From: Verrucomicrobiota bacterium | GTDB lineage: Bacteria; Verrucomicrobiota; Verrucomicrobiia; Opitutales; Opitutaceae | Assembly: GCA_023430565.1 (NCBI GenBank) | Contig: JAEZAD010000032.1 | Coordinates: forward strand, 1 to 33,376 | Direction: 5' to 3' | Length of the DNA stretch: 33,376 bases | In this document: positions 1 to 8,237 of the stretch, in pieces | Numbering within the stretch: the first letter of the stretch is position 1 | Layout: the number at the start of each line of letters is the position of its first letter | Notes under the pieces: model-generated | Told to the model about the DNA's origin: nothing | Seen by the model: the letters and a program-made list of their open reading frames with translations, nothing else | The model's database searches: none | Program-made: the position numbers and the translations under genes

Positions 1-1340
1 GAGTCGGGGGTGAAGTCGGCGGGGGTGCGCTTGATGGTGAAGTCATACATCCGCGTTTCGTTGTCCAAGCCGACGGCGAGGTAGCGGCCGGATTGGAGGT
101 CGGTGTGGACCTCGAGCGTGCTCCAGAAAAGCGGCACCTCGTAGTAGTTGATGCAGTGGGCCTCGGAGACGCGCCACATCTGGTCGCGGGAGTCGTATTG
201 GTCGGCGACGAGGAGCTGCCAGCTGTCCTCATCGATGTAGAACGTGCGGCGGGCGTAGAGGTGGTCGGTGCCGGGTTTGAGTTTGGCTTCGACGACCCAG
301 ACGCGGTGGAGCTCGTAGCGCGCGAGGTCCGGGTTGATATGTTTGGGCGTGAGGATCTCCTTGTAGTTCACGCGGTCGCTGTGGAGGCGGTAGGAGTTAT
401 AGGGGACGAGGAGCTCCTTCTTGCCGACGAGGGTCCATTCGTAGCGGTCGGGCGCGCCGTTGAACATGTCGAACTGGTCGGTGGTGCGCTGGCCGTCGGA
501 GGCGGTGCCGGGGTTGTCGTAGGCGACGTCAGGGGCGCGCGTGACGCGGCGGCGGCCGGTGTTGTAGACCCACGCGCGGCGTTTTTCCTTCACCTGGTCC
601 ATCGTTTCCTGCGCGAGAAGGATGGTGCCGGCGAGGCGGGGCGGGGAGAGGACGGTTTGCTTGAAAAAGATGAGGGTGTTGTCGCGCTCGAGCTCGTCGA
701 CGGTCATGTCGGGACGCGTGTAGTTGAAGAGGAATTCGTCTTCGAATTGGACGAGCGTGTAGCTGCCGTTGGGGAGCGGAGCGGCCTGAGCGATGTAACG
801 GACGGCGGCGATGCCGCGGAAGCGGGTGAGGTGATTCCAGACGACCTCGAGGCCGTTTTGGGGAACCGGAAACGGCACGCCGCCGATGGCGCCGGAGAAG
901 CCGTTGCCGCCCTCGGTGAGTTGCGCGGTCTGGGCGTAGCGCTTGGTGGCGTCGTAGACGGACTGTGGCATTGAGGCGCTGCGGCGCGTCGGATAGACGA
1001 CAAGTTTGAAGGTAGCGGGGTAGGTTTCGAGGAGCGCGATGTGGCCGGCGGTAAGCTTTTCGCGGTGCTCGGCGAGGTTGTCGGCGGTGACGGTGTAGAG
1101 CGGTTGATCGCCGGCGAAGGGATCGGGGTGGTGCTGGCCAGGGTTGTATCCGGCGGGCGGATTCGTGACCCCGCCGGTCCATTCGGGGATGGTGCCGGCG
1201 GCGTTGCCGGCGCGTTCGGCGCCGATGGGGGAAAGGTCTTCGCCGAGGCGGGCGAGGTCGGACTCGGAGACGGCGGCGGAGGCGAGGGCGGCGGTGAAAA
1301 GGGAAGAGGCGGCGAGGGCGATCGAGGATAAGCGGTTCAT
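1..1340 (-). CDS. DUF1329 family outer-membrane-associated protein (3' end cut by window)
   Basis: The minus frame starts at the ATG at 1340 and stays open to the window edge, giving about 446 residues. The N-terminus is a signal peptide (MNRLSSIALAASSLFTAALA, then SAAVSES). The mature part has the features I know from DUF1329, such as an early EWTGGV segment, FNYTRPD in the middle, and a late stretch of LolB/LolA-like beta strands (RRTFYIDED, WQLLVADQYD). Family members are about 450 residues, so only a few C-terminal residues should be missing. DUF1329 genes typically lie beside DUF1302, as here: the DUF1302 gene ends 151 bases upstream on the same strand. The biochemical role is unknown; a role with hydrophobic compounds at the outer membrane is inference from the fold and from family context. 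Confidence 0.88.
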   Translation of the reverse strand, partial: MNRLSSIALAASSLFTAALASAAVSESDLARLGEDLSPIGAERAGNAAGTIPEWTGGVTNPPAGYNPGQHHPDPFAGDQPLYTVTADNLAEHREKLTAGHIALLETYPATFKLVVYPTRRSASMPQSVYDATKRYAQTAQLTEGGNGFSGAIGGVPFPVPQNGLEVVWNHLTRFRGIAAVRYIAQAAPLPNGSYTLVQFEDEFLFNYTRPDMTVDELERDNTLIFFKQTVLSPPRLAGTILLAQETMDQVKEKRRAWVYNTGRRRVTRAPDVAYDNPGTASDGQRTTDQFDMFNGAPDRYEWTLVGKKELLVPYNSYRLHSDRVNYKEILTPKHINPDLARYELHRVWVVEAKLKPGTDHLYARRTFYIDEDSWQLLVADQYDSRDQMWRVSEAHCINYYEVPLFWSTLEVHTDLQSGRYLAVGLDNETRMYDFTIKRTPADFTPD

Positions 1341-1403
1341 CGTCGGAGCGGGGTGAAAGTGAGGTTGGGGAGAGCGGGCGCGGAGAAGCGGAGGGAGGTC
1401 CAA

Positions 1404-1480
1404 GTGGATTCTTCGCTTCGCTCAGAATGACAGGGAAGGGAGACTCAGAATGACAGAGAAGGGAGGGCTCAGAATGACCA
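1404..1480. repeat. Dispersed short repeat with degenerate tandem copies
   Basis: The block at 1404-1433 contains GGATTCTTCGCT followed by TCGCTCAGAATGACAG. The core CTCAGAATGAC then recurs at 1421, 1444 and 1468, so it forms a three-step degenerate tandem of period 23-24 bases joined by GGGAAGGGAG-type spacers. A near-identical element, differing at one base in the core, lies at 22988-23016 inside a GT9 gene. I recognise this as a sequence scattered through many bacterial genomes (its minus-strand translation includes CHSERSEES), but that is from memory. Here it lies between DUF1302 and DUF1329. Confidence 0.75.
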
Positions 1481-1491
1481 AGGAGCGGGTG

Positions 1492-3471
1492 TTAGAAGGA
1501 GTAGCGGAGGACGGCGGCGGCGTAGTCGCGGTCGGCGAGGAGATTGTAGCGGCCGGCGTCGAAGAAGTTCACGTAGCGGAGTTCGCAGACCCAGGCGTTC
1601 TGGAAAACGAATTCGGCGGCGAGGGTGATGCTCTTGCGGTCTTCGATGAAATTGCCGAGCGGGAGGGGGGTGTTGCCGCTGACGTCATGCGTGAAGGCGA
1701 GCGTAGGGGAGACGTTGATACCGGCGAAGACGTTGGTGTAGTCGAGGCGGCCGAGGATCTGGTAGCCCCAGGAGAATTCGTCGGCGAAGGCTTTCGCGGG
1801 GGTCCAGCCGAGGGCGGCGGAGTTGCCGGTGGCGAGCATTTGCTGGAGCGTGCCGGCGGTGAAGGTGCCGGGGCCGTCGTAGCGGAGGACGTCCTGCGAA
1901 GGGAGGTCGGCGTGGACGCCGCCGACTTCGGCGACGAGGTTGAATTGTTGCGCGCCGAGCATCGGGCCGAAGACCTTCGTGATCGTGGATTGGGCGGTCC
2001 AGACGTCGTGGCGGCGGTAGCCAGTGACCTCGCGGTTGTAGAGGCCGAGGAAGTTGCCGAGCTGGTTGTTGGCGCCGAAGGCGGGGTTGAGCGAGGAGAG
2101 GGCGGCGAAGAGGAGTTCGACGTCGTCGACCTGGAGAGGGACGTCCTGTTTGTAGGAGACTTCGCCCTGCCAGGAGATGCCGGTGGTGCCGACGGACGTG
2201 TTGAAGCTGGTGCCGAGCATCATGATGTCGTCGGGGTAATCGACGAAGTAGCGGCCGGTGGCGGCGGCGTCGAGGAGGCCGAGGCGGCCGGCGCCGGAGG
2301 CGATCGCTTGCGCGGCGGGATAGAAGGGGCGCAGCGTGGCGGGGAGCGCGGCGGCGGGGACGCCGGTGAGGGCGGCGCCGAGGAGAGTTTGGAGCGCGGC
2401 GGGAACGCCGGCGGCGGGGTAGCCGTTGGCGATCATGGCGGGCGCGAGTTGTTGTTGGGCGAGTGCGCCGGCGGTCGATTGGACGAAGGCGGGGCTGATG
2501 CCGCGGGTGGGCGTGCGGGCGCTGAGGACGGGCGAGCGGCTGCGATAGCTGGCGTAGTAGAAGCCGAATTCGGTGTCGTTGAGTTTCGGCGCGAGGACGC
2601 GGAGTGCGACGCCGTATTGATCGATGTCGTCGGGGCGGCGATCATCCGCGCGCGTGATGGCGCCGAGGACGCCGGTATCGGGGAGGGTGCCGAAGCCGAG
2701 AAAGACATTGCGACCACCGCGGCCGGCGAAGTCGTTGGTGGAAAAAAACGTGCCGGCGGGCTCGATCTCGTTGCGGCGGAATTCGAGGAGCCAGAACGGT
2801 TCGATGGTCACGTTGGGCGTGAGGCCGATGGAGGCCTTCAGCATGTTAACCGGGAGGAGGGCTTCCTTGAGTTCGGAACCGGCGGCGCGGAGTTTCGAGA
2901 GGTCGACGGGGTTGACGACGTTGATGCCGTTCGGAATGAACGTGCTTTCGCCGAGGCTGAGGACCTGGCGGCCGAGGCGGAGGTCGAGCGGGGTGTCGGT
3001 GCCGAGGGTGAAACGACCGAGGATGTAGGCGTCGAGGAGTTCGGCGCCGCGAACGACGCGGTCCTTGGCTTCGGCGGAGAGTTCGGTGCGGCGGGTTTCG
3101 TCGGCGATGCTGTCGACGAAGTAGTAACCGCGGACGAAGGCGCCGAAGTTGCGATACCGGAGCTCGAGGTCGTGGGAGGCCTTGAAAAGAACGGAGGCGA
3201 AACCGGAGTCGTAGTTGAGGTTGCCGTCATCGGTGTTGACGGAGTTTTGCCGGCCGGGAACGCCCTCGAAGGAATTGGAGGTGCCGTAGTAGAGCGGGTC
3301 GGGGTCGCCGAGGCGGTAGAGCGTGCCGACGGAGAGCGTGGTGTCGAAGCTGCCGCTGAGGTCGCCTTTCGTGAACGGAAAGGCGGAGAGCGGGGCGGGA
3401 GCGAGCAGGGCGGCGAAGAGAGCCGCGGACGCGAAGACAGGACGGACGCGATGGGGTCGGCGAGCGTTCAT
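1492..3471 (-). CDS. DUF1302 family outer-membrane beta-barrel-like protein
   Basis: This is a 659-residue protein with a signal peptide ending near LLAPAPLSA and a mature N-terminus FPFTKGDLSGSFDTTLSVGT, typical of DUF1302. Alternating aromatic/polar strands fill the rest, and the C-terminus ends in phenylalanine (AAVLRYSF), the usual outer-membrane-protein insertion signal. An Ala/Pro-rich low-complexity stretch lies at about residues 315-390, within the usual length of the family. Start: ATG at 3471, directly before the signal peptide. The DUF1329 gene follows downstream on the same strand, and this pairing is conserved. In other genomes the pair often sits with RND exporters or lipid- and hydrocarbon-related genes; no such partner is visible here. 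A function as an outer-membrane channel or binding protein for hydrophobic molecules is inference. Confidence 0.9.
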   Translation of the reverse strand: MNARRPHRVRPVFASAALFAALLAPAPLSAFPFTKGDLSGSFDTTLSVGTLYRLGDPDPLYYGTSNSFEGVPGRQNSVNTDDGNLNYDSGFASVLFKASHDLELRYRNFGAFVRGYYFVDSIADETRRTELSAEAKDRVVRGAELLDAYILGRFTLGTDTPLDLRLGRQVLSLGESTFIPNGINVVNPVDLSKLRAAGSELKEALLPVNMLKASIGLTPNVTIEPFWLLEFRRNEIEPAGTFFSTNDFAGRGGRNVFLGFGTLPDTGVLGAITRADDRRPDDIDQYGVALRVLAPKLNDTEFGFYYASYRSRSPVLSARTPTRGISPAFVQSTAGALAQQQLAPAMIANGYPAAGVPAALQTLLGAALTGVPAAALPATLRPFYPAAQAIASGAGRLGLLDAAATGRYFVDYPDDIMMLGTSFNTSVGTTGISWQGEVSYKQDVPLQVDDVELLFAALSSLNPAFGANNQLGNFLGLYNREVTGYRRHDVWTAQSTITKVFGPMLGAQQFNLVAEVGGVHADLPSQDVLRYDGPGTFTAGTLQQMLATGNSAALGWTPAKAFADEFSWGYQILGRLDYTNVFAGINVSPTLAFTHDVSGNTPLPLGNFIEDRKSITLAAEFVFQNAWVCELRYVNFFDAGRYNLLADRDYAAAVLRYSF

Positions 3472-3695
3472 AGGGCGGGAGGATAAAGGGGGCGGAGCCG
3501 ACCGGGTATCGGGCGATCCGGGGTAAACGGCTGCGGAGCGAAACGCCTGCTGGGAGGGGTTTATGACACCAGAGCGAAGCGGGCGTTCGGGCGCGGTTCA
3601 AATTCCAAGACGGTGCGGATTTTGGCGGGCGCTGGTGAAATCTTGCACTTCTGCTTTGCCGCTCAGGGGTTTCGGTTAAGGTGCGCGTTCTTCAA

Positions 3696-6623
3696 ATGCA
3701 GGCTGCGACGCACATTCACGTTAAGGGAGCGAGGGAGCATAATCTCAAGAATCTCGAGCTGCGGATTCCGCGCGGGAAACTCGTCGTGATCACGGGGCCG
3801 AGCGGATCCGGGAAGTCGTCGCTGGCGTTCGATACGATTTACGCGGAAGGGTATCGGAAATACATGGAGAGCCTGTCGACGCAGGCGCGGCAGGTGTTGG
3901 AGCAGCTGAAGCGGCCGGATGTGGATTTCATTCACGGGCTTTCGCCGGTGCTGGCGATCGAGCAGCGGACGGGAGCAGGCGGGCCGCGAAGCACGATCGC
4001 GACGGCAACGGAAATCGCGGATTATGCGCAACTCCTGTGGGCGCTCGTGGGCGAGCAGAGGTGTCCGAAAGACGGCGGCCGGGTGGTGCAACGATCGCTG
4101 GACGACAACGTGCAGCGGGTGCTGACGGAGTGTGCGGGCGAGCGGGTGATTTTGCTGGCGCCGTCGATGCGGGCGAAGCCGAGCGTATTGAGAGATGAAC
4201 TACCGCGGCTGCGGCAGCGGGGGTTTCAGCGTGTGCGGCTGGATGGGGAGATCAAGAATCTGGACGAGCCGAAGTTGATCCCCACGGGGACGAAGGAGAT
4301 TGCGGTGGATCTGGTGATCGACCGGTTGGTGGCGAATGCGGATCAGCGGAGCCGGCTGGCGGATTCGCTGGAGCTGGCGTTTCGCGAAGGGAAGGACCGG
4401 GTGATCGTGCTGGCGCAGAAGACGGCGGAGGCGCCGTGGCGGGAGATCGCGTTGAGCCAGTCGCTGGCGTGCGAGATTTGCGGGGATGTGTTCGAGCGGC
4501 TGACGCCGCGGCATTTTTCATTCAACCACAAGGAAGGGGCGTGTCCGACGTGCGGCGGGTTGGGGCGGAAGATGAAGTTCGTGCCGGAATTGATCGTGGC
4601 GGATCCGGAGAAGAGCGTGCGGGAAGGGGCGATCAAGCCGTGGCGGATTGGCGGGAAGAACCTCATCATCAAACACAATGCGCTGCTGAAACAATTGGCG
4701 GAGCAGCTGCCGTTCGATCCGGATGTGTCATGGCGGAAGCTGCCGGAGGAGACGCGGAACGCGATTTTGTTTGGGGCGGGCGAGCGGCAGTTTGCGTTCA
4801 AGCTGCGGCGGATGCGGGAGGCGAAGACGATGGCGTTTCCCGGCGTGATCGCCGATTTGGAGGAGAGCTGGCGGCATACGGACAGCGAGGGATTTCGCGC
4901 GCGGCTGACGACGTTCATGATCGCGGGCGAGTGTCCGGAGTGTCACGGGACGCGGTTGAATGCGCGGAGCGGAGCGGTGAGGGTGAAAGCTCCAAGATCC
5001 AAGCTCCAAGCTCCAGGGAAGGACCAAGATTCAAACTTCAAGGAAGAGGTGACGTTTCCGGAATTTTTGGGGCTGGATGTGGAAGGGGCGCATGACGTCG
5101 CGCGGGCGGCGGTGGCGGAGCATGGGACGAACGAGGCGGTGAAGGAAGTGGTGACGGGGATCGAGCAGCGGTTGGAGTTTTTGGAAGAGACGGGGCTCGG
5201 GTATCTGACGCTGGAGCGGGACTATTCGACGTTGTCGGGTGGCGAGGCGCAGCGGGTGCGGTTGGCGACGCAACTCGGGATGGGGTTGATCGGCGTGATC
5301 TATGTGTTGGACGAGCCGAGCATCGGGCTGCATCCGCACGACAATGAGAAGCTTTTGGATACGCTTGTGGCGCTGCGCGATCGCGGGAACACGGTGCTCG
5401 TGGTCGAGCATGACGAGGACACGATGCGGCTGGCGGATCAGGTGATCGAACTCGGGCCGGAGGCGGGCGTGGAGGGCGGGCGGTTGTTGTTTCAAGGCAC
5501 GCCGGCGGAGTGCATGGGGTTGTCGGCAAAGCAGTCGCGGACGGGGCCGTATCTCGCGCGGAAGCTGGGCGTGTTGAAGGATGCGAAGACGAAGGAGCCG
5601 GATGGCGCGTGGCTGACGGTGCGGGAGGCGCGGGCGAATAATCTGCGCGGGATCGATGCGCGGTTTCCGGTGGGGCTATTGACGTGTGTGACGGGCGTGA
5701 GCGGATCGGGGAAGAGCACGCTGGTGAACGACGTGCTCGCGGCGGCGGCGGCGCGGAAGTTGAACGGGGCGAAGACGATTCCGGGGAAGCACCGGCATAT
5801 CGAGAATCTGGATTTCTTTGAGAAGCTCGTGCAGGTGGACCAGGAGCCGATCGGGCGGAGTCCGCGGTCGAATCCGGCGACGTATGTGGATTTGTTGAGC
5901 TTGTTGCGGGATCTGTTCGCGCAAGTGCCGCTGGCGAAAGTGCGCGGCTACAAGGCGAGCCGGTTTTCGTTCAACGTGAGGGGCGGGCGTTGCGAGCGGT
6001 GTCAGGGCGACGGCGTAATCAAACTCGACATGCAATTCATGGCGGACGCGTATGCGCCGTGTCCGAGCTGCGGCGGGCGGAGGTTCAATCGCGAGACGCT
6101 GGAAATTTTGTTTCACGGGAAGTCGATCGCGGACGTGCTCGATATGACGGTGCGCGAGGCGATCACGCTGTTTCGGAATATCCCGCGCGTGATCGACAAG
6201 CTCGCGACGCTGGAGGCGGTGGGGCTCGGCTATCTGACGCTGGGGCAATCGGCGACGACGTTGTCGGGCGGCGAGGCGCAGCGGTTGAAGTTGTCGCTGG
6301 AACTGAGCAAGCGGCAGCAGGGGTCGACGCTGTATGTCCTGGATGAGCCGACGACTGGGCTGCACTGGGTCGACATCCAGAAGTTGATGGACCTGTTGTT
6401 CAAACTGCGCGACGCGGGCAACACGGTGATTGTGATCGAGCACAATCTCGACGTGATCAATCTGGCGGACTGGATCATCGACCTTGGGCCCGGCGGCGGG
6501 CGCGAGGGGGGCGAGGTGGTGTTTGCGGGGGCGCGGAGCGAAGTCGAGACGAGCGAGCGGTCGTTGACGGGGGCGGCGTTGCGACGGTGGCGGGCGGCGT
6601 CGGCGACGGCGAATGTGGCGTGA
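3696..6623 (+). CDS. uvrA: Excinuclease ABC subunit UvrA (divergent, with a repeat-derived insertion)
   Basis: UvrA recognises DNA lesions and loads UvrB for nucleotide excision repair. Numbering from the upstream GTG at 3681, the protein has the two-ATPase layout: Walker A GPSGSGKSS near 39 and GVSGSGKST near 673, LSGGEAQR signatures near 518 and 860, and Walker B VLDEPSIGL near 540. Zinc-binding CxxC pairs are present (CEIC near 263 with CPTC near 288; CERC and CPSC near 770-795). A region at 130-250 matches the UvrB-binding domain, which argues against a UvrA2-type paralogue. The usual YARQFL segment reads STQARQVLEQL, so this is a diverged UvrA. About 20 residues at 435-456 are encoded by an inserted dispersed repeat. 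I prefer the ATG at 3696 (MQAATHIHVKGAREHNLKN); the GTG at 3681 is possible. Confidence 0.93.
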   Translation: MQAATHIHVKGAREHNLKNLELRIPRGKLVVITGPSGSGKSSLAFDTIYAEGYRKYMESLSTQARQVLEQLKRPDVDFIHGLSPVLAIEQRTGAGGPRSTIATATEIADYAQLLWALVGEQRCPKDGGRVVQRSLDDNVQRVLTECAGERVILLAPSMRAKPSVLRDELPRLRQRGFQRVRLDGEIKNLDEPKLIPTGTKEIAVDLVIDRLVANADQRSRLADSLELAFREGKDRVIVLAQKTAEAPWREIALSQSLACEICGDVFERLTPRHFSFNHKEGACPTCGGLGRKMKFVPELIVADPEKSVREGAIKPWRIGGKNLIIKHNALLKQLAEQLPFDPDVSWRKLPEETRNAILFGAGERQFAFKLRRMREAKTMAFPGVIADLEESWRHTDSEGFRARLTTFMIAGECPECHGTRLNARSGAVRVKAPRSKLQAPGKDQDSNFKEEVTFPEFLGLDVEGAHDVARAAVAEHGTNEAVKEVVTGIEQRLEFLEETGLGYLTLERDYSTLSGGEAQRVRLATQLGMGLIGVIYVLDEPSIGLHPHDNEKLLDTLVALRDRGNTVLVVEHDEDTMRLADQVIELGPEAGVEGGRLLFQGTPAECMGLSAKQSRTGPYLARKLGVLKDAKTKEPDGAWLTVREARANNLRGIDARFPVGLLTCVTGVSGSGKSTLVNDVLAAAAARKLNGAKTIPGKHRHIENLDFFEKLVQVDQEPIGRSPRSNPATYVDLLSLLRDLFAQVPLAKVRGYKASRFSFNVRGGRCERCQGDGVIKLDMQFMADAYAPCPSCGGRRFNRETLEILFHGKSIADVLDMTVREAITLFRNIPRVIDKLATLEAVGLGYLTLGQSATTLSGGEAQRLKLSLELSKRQQGSTLYVLDEPTTGLHWVDIQKLMDLLFKLRDAGNTVIVIEHNLDVINLADWIIDLGPGGGREGGEVVFAGARSEVETSERSLTGAALRRWRAASATANVA
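4986..5048 (+). repeat. Dispersed low-G+C repeat inserted in frame in uvrA
   Basis: This stretch is made of near-repeats of AAGCTCC, AAGATCC and CCAAGATTC words. By my count it has about 30 G+C in 61 bases, whereas the flanking uvrA sequence is clearly richer. It translates as KAPRSKLQAPGKDQDSNFKE, which has no place in the canonical UvrA linker after CPECHGTRL. I associate SKLQAP-type peptides with a short interspersed repeat of Verrucomicrobia and relatives; this is memory, not a search result. The reading frame is preserved on both sides. Confidence 0.7.
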
Positions 6624-6644
6624 CGGAGTGCGATAGGTGCGCAG

Positions 6645-7703
6645 CTACTTTTCGTCGCCGATGGAGGATTGGGAGCCGTCGCCGAGGACGTCCTGGATGT
6701 AGAGGGTTTGGACGAGCACGATGGCGAGCGCGACGAGTGCGGTGGCTACGATAACGCCGATGAACCCGGCGAGGAGGCCGAGGGTGAGCTGGGCGGTGAG
6801 CGTCACCGCGGGAGGAAGGAGCACGGTCTCGCGTTCGATAAACGGTGTGATGCCGTAGCTTTCGACGGCTTGGACGCCGATGTAGAGCAGCGCGACGTAG
6901 AGAGCGGTGGAGGGGCTTTCGACGAATCCCAGCAGGAGGGCGGGCAGGGCGGCGATGACGGGGCCGAGGTTGGGAATGAACGTCAGGAGGCTGGCGAAAA
7001 TGGCGAGGCTGAGCGCGAGAGGAATGTCGAGCAGCCACAGGCCGGTGCCGGTGAGCACGCCGACGATGCCCATGGAGATGAATTTCGCGACCGGCCAGCG
7101 GCGAAGCACGCGGCCCATTTTCGTGAGGATTTCCTCCGCGTGTTTGCGATGGTGGCGGGGGAAGAGGCTGATGGTGCCGCGCACGTAAGTGCCGGGTTCG
7201 ATCGCGAGAAAAAGACCGAGAAAGATCGCGGCGAGTGCGCCGCCGATCGCGCCGACCGCGGTGGTGAAAACGCCGGCGGCGCGGGTGGTGATCGTTTTCG
7301 TTTCGGGGAGCCACTCGGACTCATCGCCGACTGTGTCGAGAAGGGCCTGGCCCCACGGGGTAGCGGCGATGCGTTGCTGAGCCTTGTCCCAGGCGGCGGG
7401 GATGTCCTCGCGAAGTTTGCGCGCCTGCTCGGAGGCTTGGGGGACGACGAAGACCGTCAGCAAGGCGAGCAGCAGGAGAAGCAGGACCATGGTGATGGCG
7501 ACCGACCAGCGATAGCTGAGCGACGTGACTTTCTGCACGCCGCTGGCCAGCGCGGAAAAAAACACGCCGAGCATGACGCCCATGAACGCGACGAGAACGG
7601 CTGGAGCGGCGGCGAGCACGGCGCCCGCGAGCACGACGATGGCAACGACAGCGAGGAGTCGCAGCTGGAAAGGGGAAAGCGTCGAGCGGCGACGGACGGG
7701 CAT
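6645..7703 (-). CDS. AI-2E family transporter (PerM/UPF0118 type)
   Basis: This is an integral inner-membrane protein of about 352 residues. It has hydrophobic segments near the N-terminus (LLAVVAIVVLAGAVL and the following helices), a charged periplasmic-like section, then the family core FIPNLGPVIAALPALLLGF and VESYGITPFIERE, and two final helices. The family exports small molecules or ions (AI-2 in TqsA, Na+/H+ in some members), so the substrate cannot be named. The frame is open to an ATG at 7856, but that extension is Pro/Arg-rich and would overlap the divergent small gene. I prefer MPVRRRSTLSPF at 7703, although 7739 (MAHHLAP) is possible. It converges on uvrA with 21 bases between the stops. 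A hairpin, CCACTT / AAGTGG, lies at 7711-7731 next to the start. Confidence 0.85.
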   Translation of the reverse strand: MPVRRRSTLSPFQLRLLAVVAIVVLAGAVLAAAPAVLVAFMGVMLGVFFSALASGVQKVTSLSYRWSVAITMVLLLLLLALLTVFVVPQASEQARKLREDIPAAWDKAQQRIAATPWGQALLDTVGDESEWLPETKTITTRAAGVFTTAVGAIGGALAAIFLGLFLAIEPGTYVRGTISLFPRHHRKHAEEILTKMGRVLRRWPVAKFISMGIVGVLTGTGLWLLDIPLALSLAIFASLLTFIPNLGPVIAALPALLLGFVESPSTALYVALLYIGVQAVESYGITPFIERETVLLPPAVTLTAQLTLGLLAGFIGVIVATALVALAIVLVQTLYIQDVLGDGSQSSIGDEK

Positions 7704-7854
7704 GCGCAAACCACTTCGAGGGGCCAAGTGGTGGGCCATAGTAAGGTGGTCCGGTGGGCGGTTCCGGTCTGGACGTGGATCGGAGAGCAACCGCCGCGGG
7801 AAGATTGGCAACGGATGCGAAGCGCCGGTGGCGCGAGCGGAGTAGGGTCCGCGC

Positions 7855-8070
7855 ATGAACCTCTCGGTTCACTTCGATATCGCGCAGCATCCGCGGCGCG
7901 CGCGTTGGTTCATGGCAGCGGCATGGGCGGTGATCGTGGTCAAGTGCCTGCTCGTCTGGTGGGCGATCGATCACTGGCACGTGGCGCTGAATCCCTGGTG
8001 GGTGGTTGGGCCAACGCTCGGGTTTGCGGTGCTCGTGACGGCGCTTTGGTTGACGCATCACGAAGAGTGA
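7855..8070 (+). CDS. Small two-helix membrane protein, unknown function
   Basis: This ORF encodes 71 residues: MNLSVHFDIAQHPRRARW, then two hydrophobic helices (FMAAAWAVIVVKCLLVWWA and WWVVGPTLGFAVLVTALWL) separated by a short His/Trp-rich loop. The C-terminus is charged (THHEE). I do not recognise the family. Clear membrane topology and a start divergent from the transporter support a real gene. It may share a promoter region with the AI-2E transporter on the opposite strand, about 150 bases away if the transporter starts at 7703. A chance ORF is still possible because G+C-rich DNA makes many. Confidence 0.55.
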   Translation: MNLSVHFDIAQHPRRARWFMAAAWAVIVVKCLLVWWAIDHWHVALNPWWVVGPTLGFAVLVTALWLTHHEE

Positions 8071-8237
8071 GGCTCAGGCGGCGCTGGAGAGCGATGCGAC
8101 GGCTTCCAAAAGAGCCGGCGGGGGAAACGATTGCGGCAGCGGTTTGCGAGCGGGATGCAACGGTGGCACGTTGGCCGCGCATAGATGTCACCACTCTGAA
8201 ACGGCGGCGTCTCTAAGCGGGTTACCCCCCTCGAGTC

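Noticed and set aside
1450..3486. Long plus-strand open frame of 678 codons
   Set aside because: It is the antisense shadow of DUF1302, is extremely Gly/Glu/Ala/Val-rich and lacks any domain, while the minus frame has a signal peptide and the DUF1302 pattern.
3472..3695. Promoter and LexA box for uvrA
   Set aside because: I found no convincing -35/-10 pair or LexA-type palindrome in this 224-base divergent gap.
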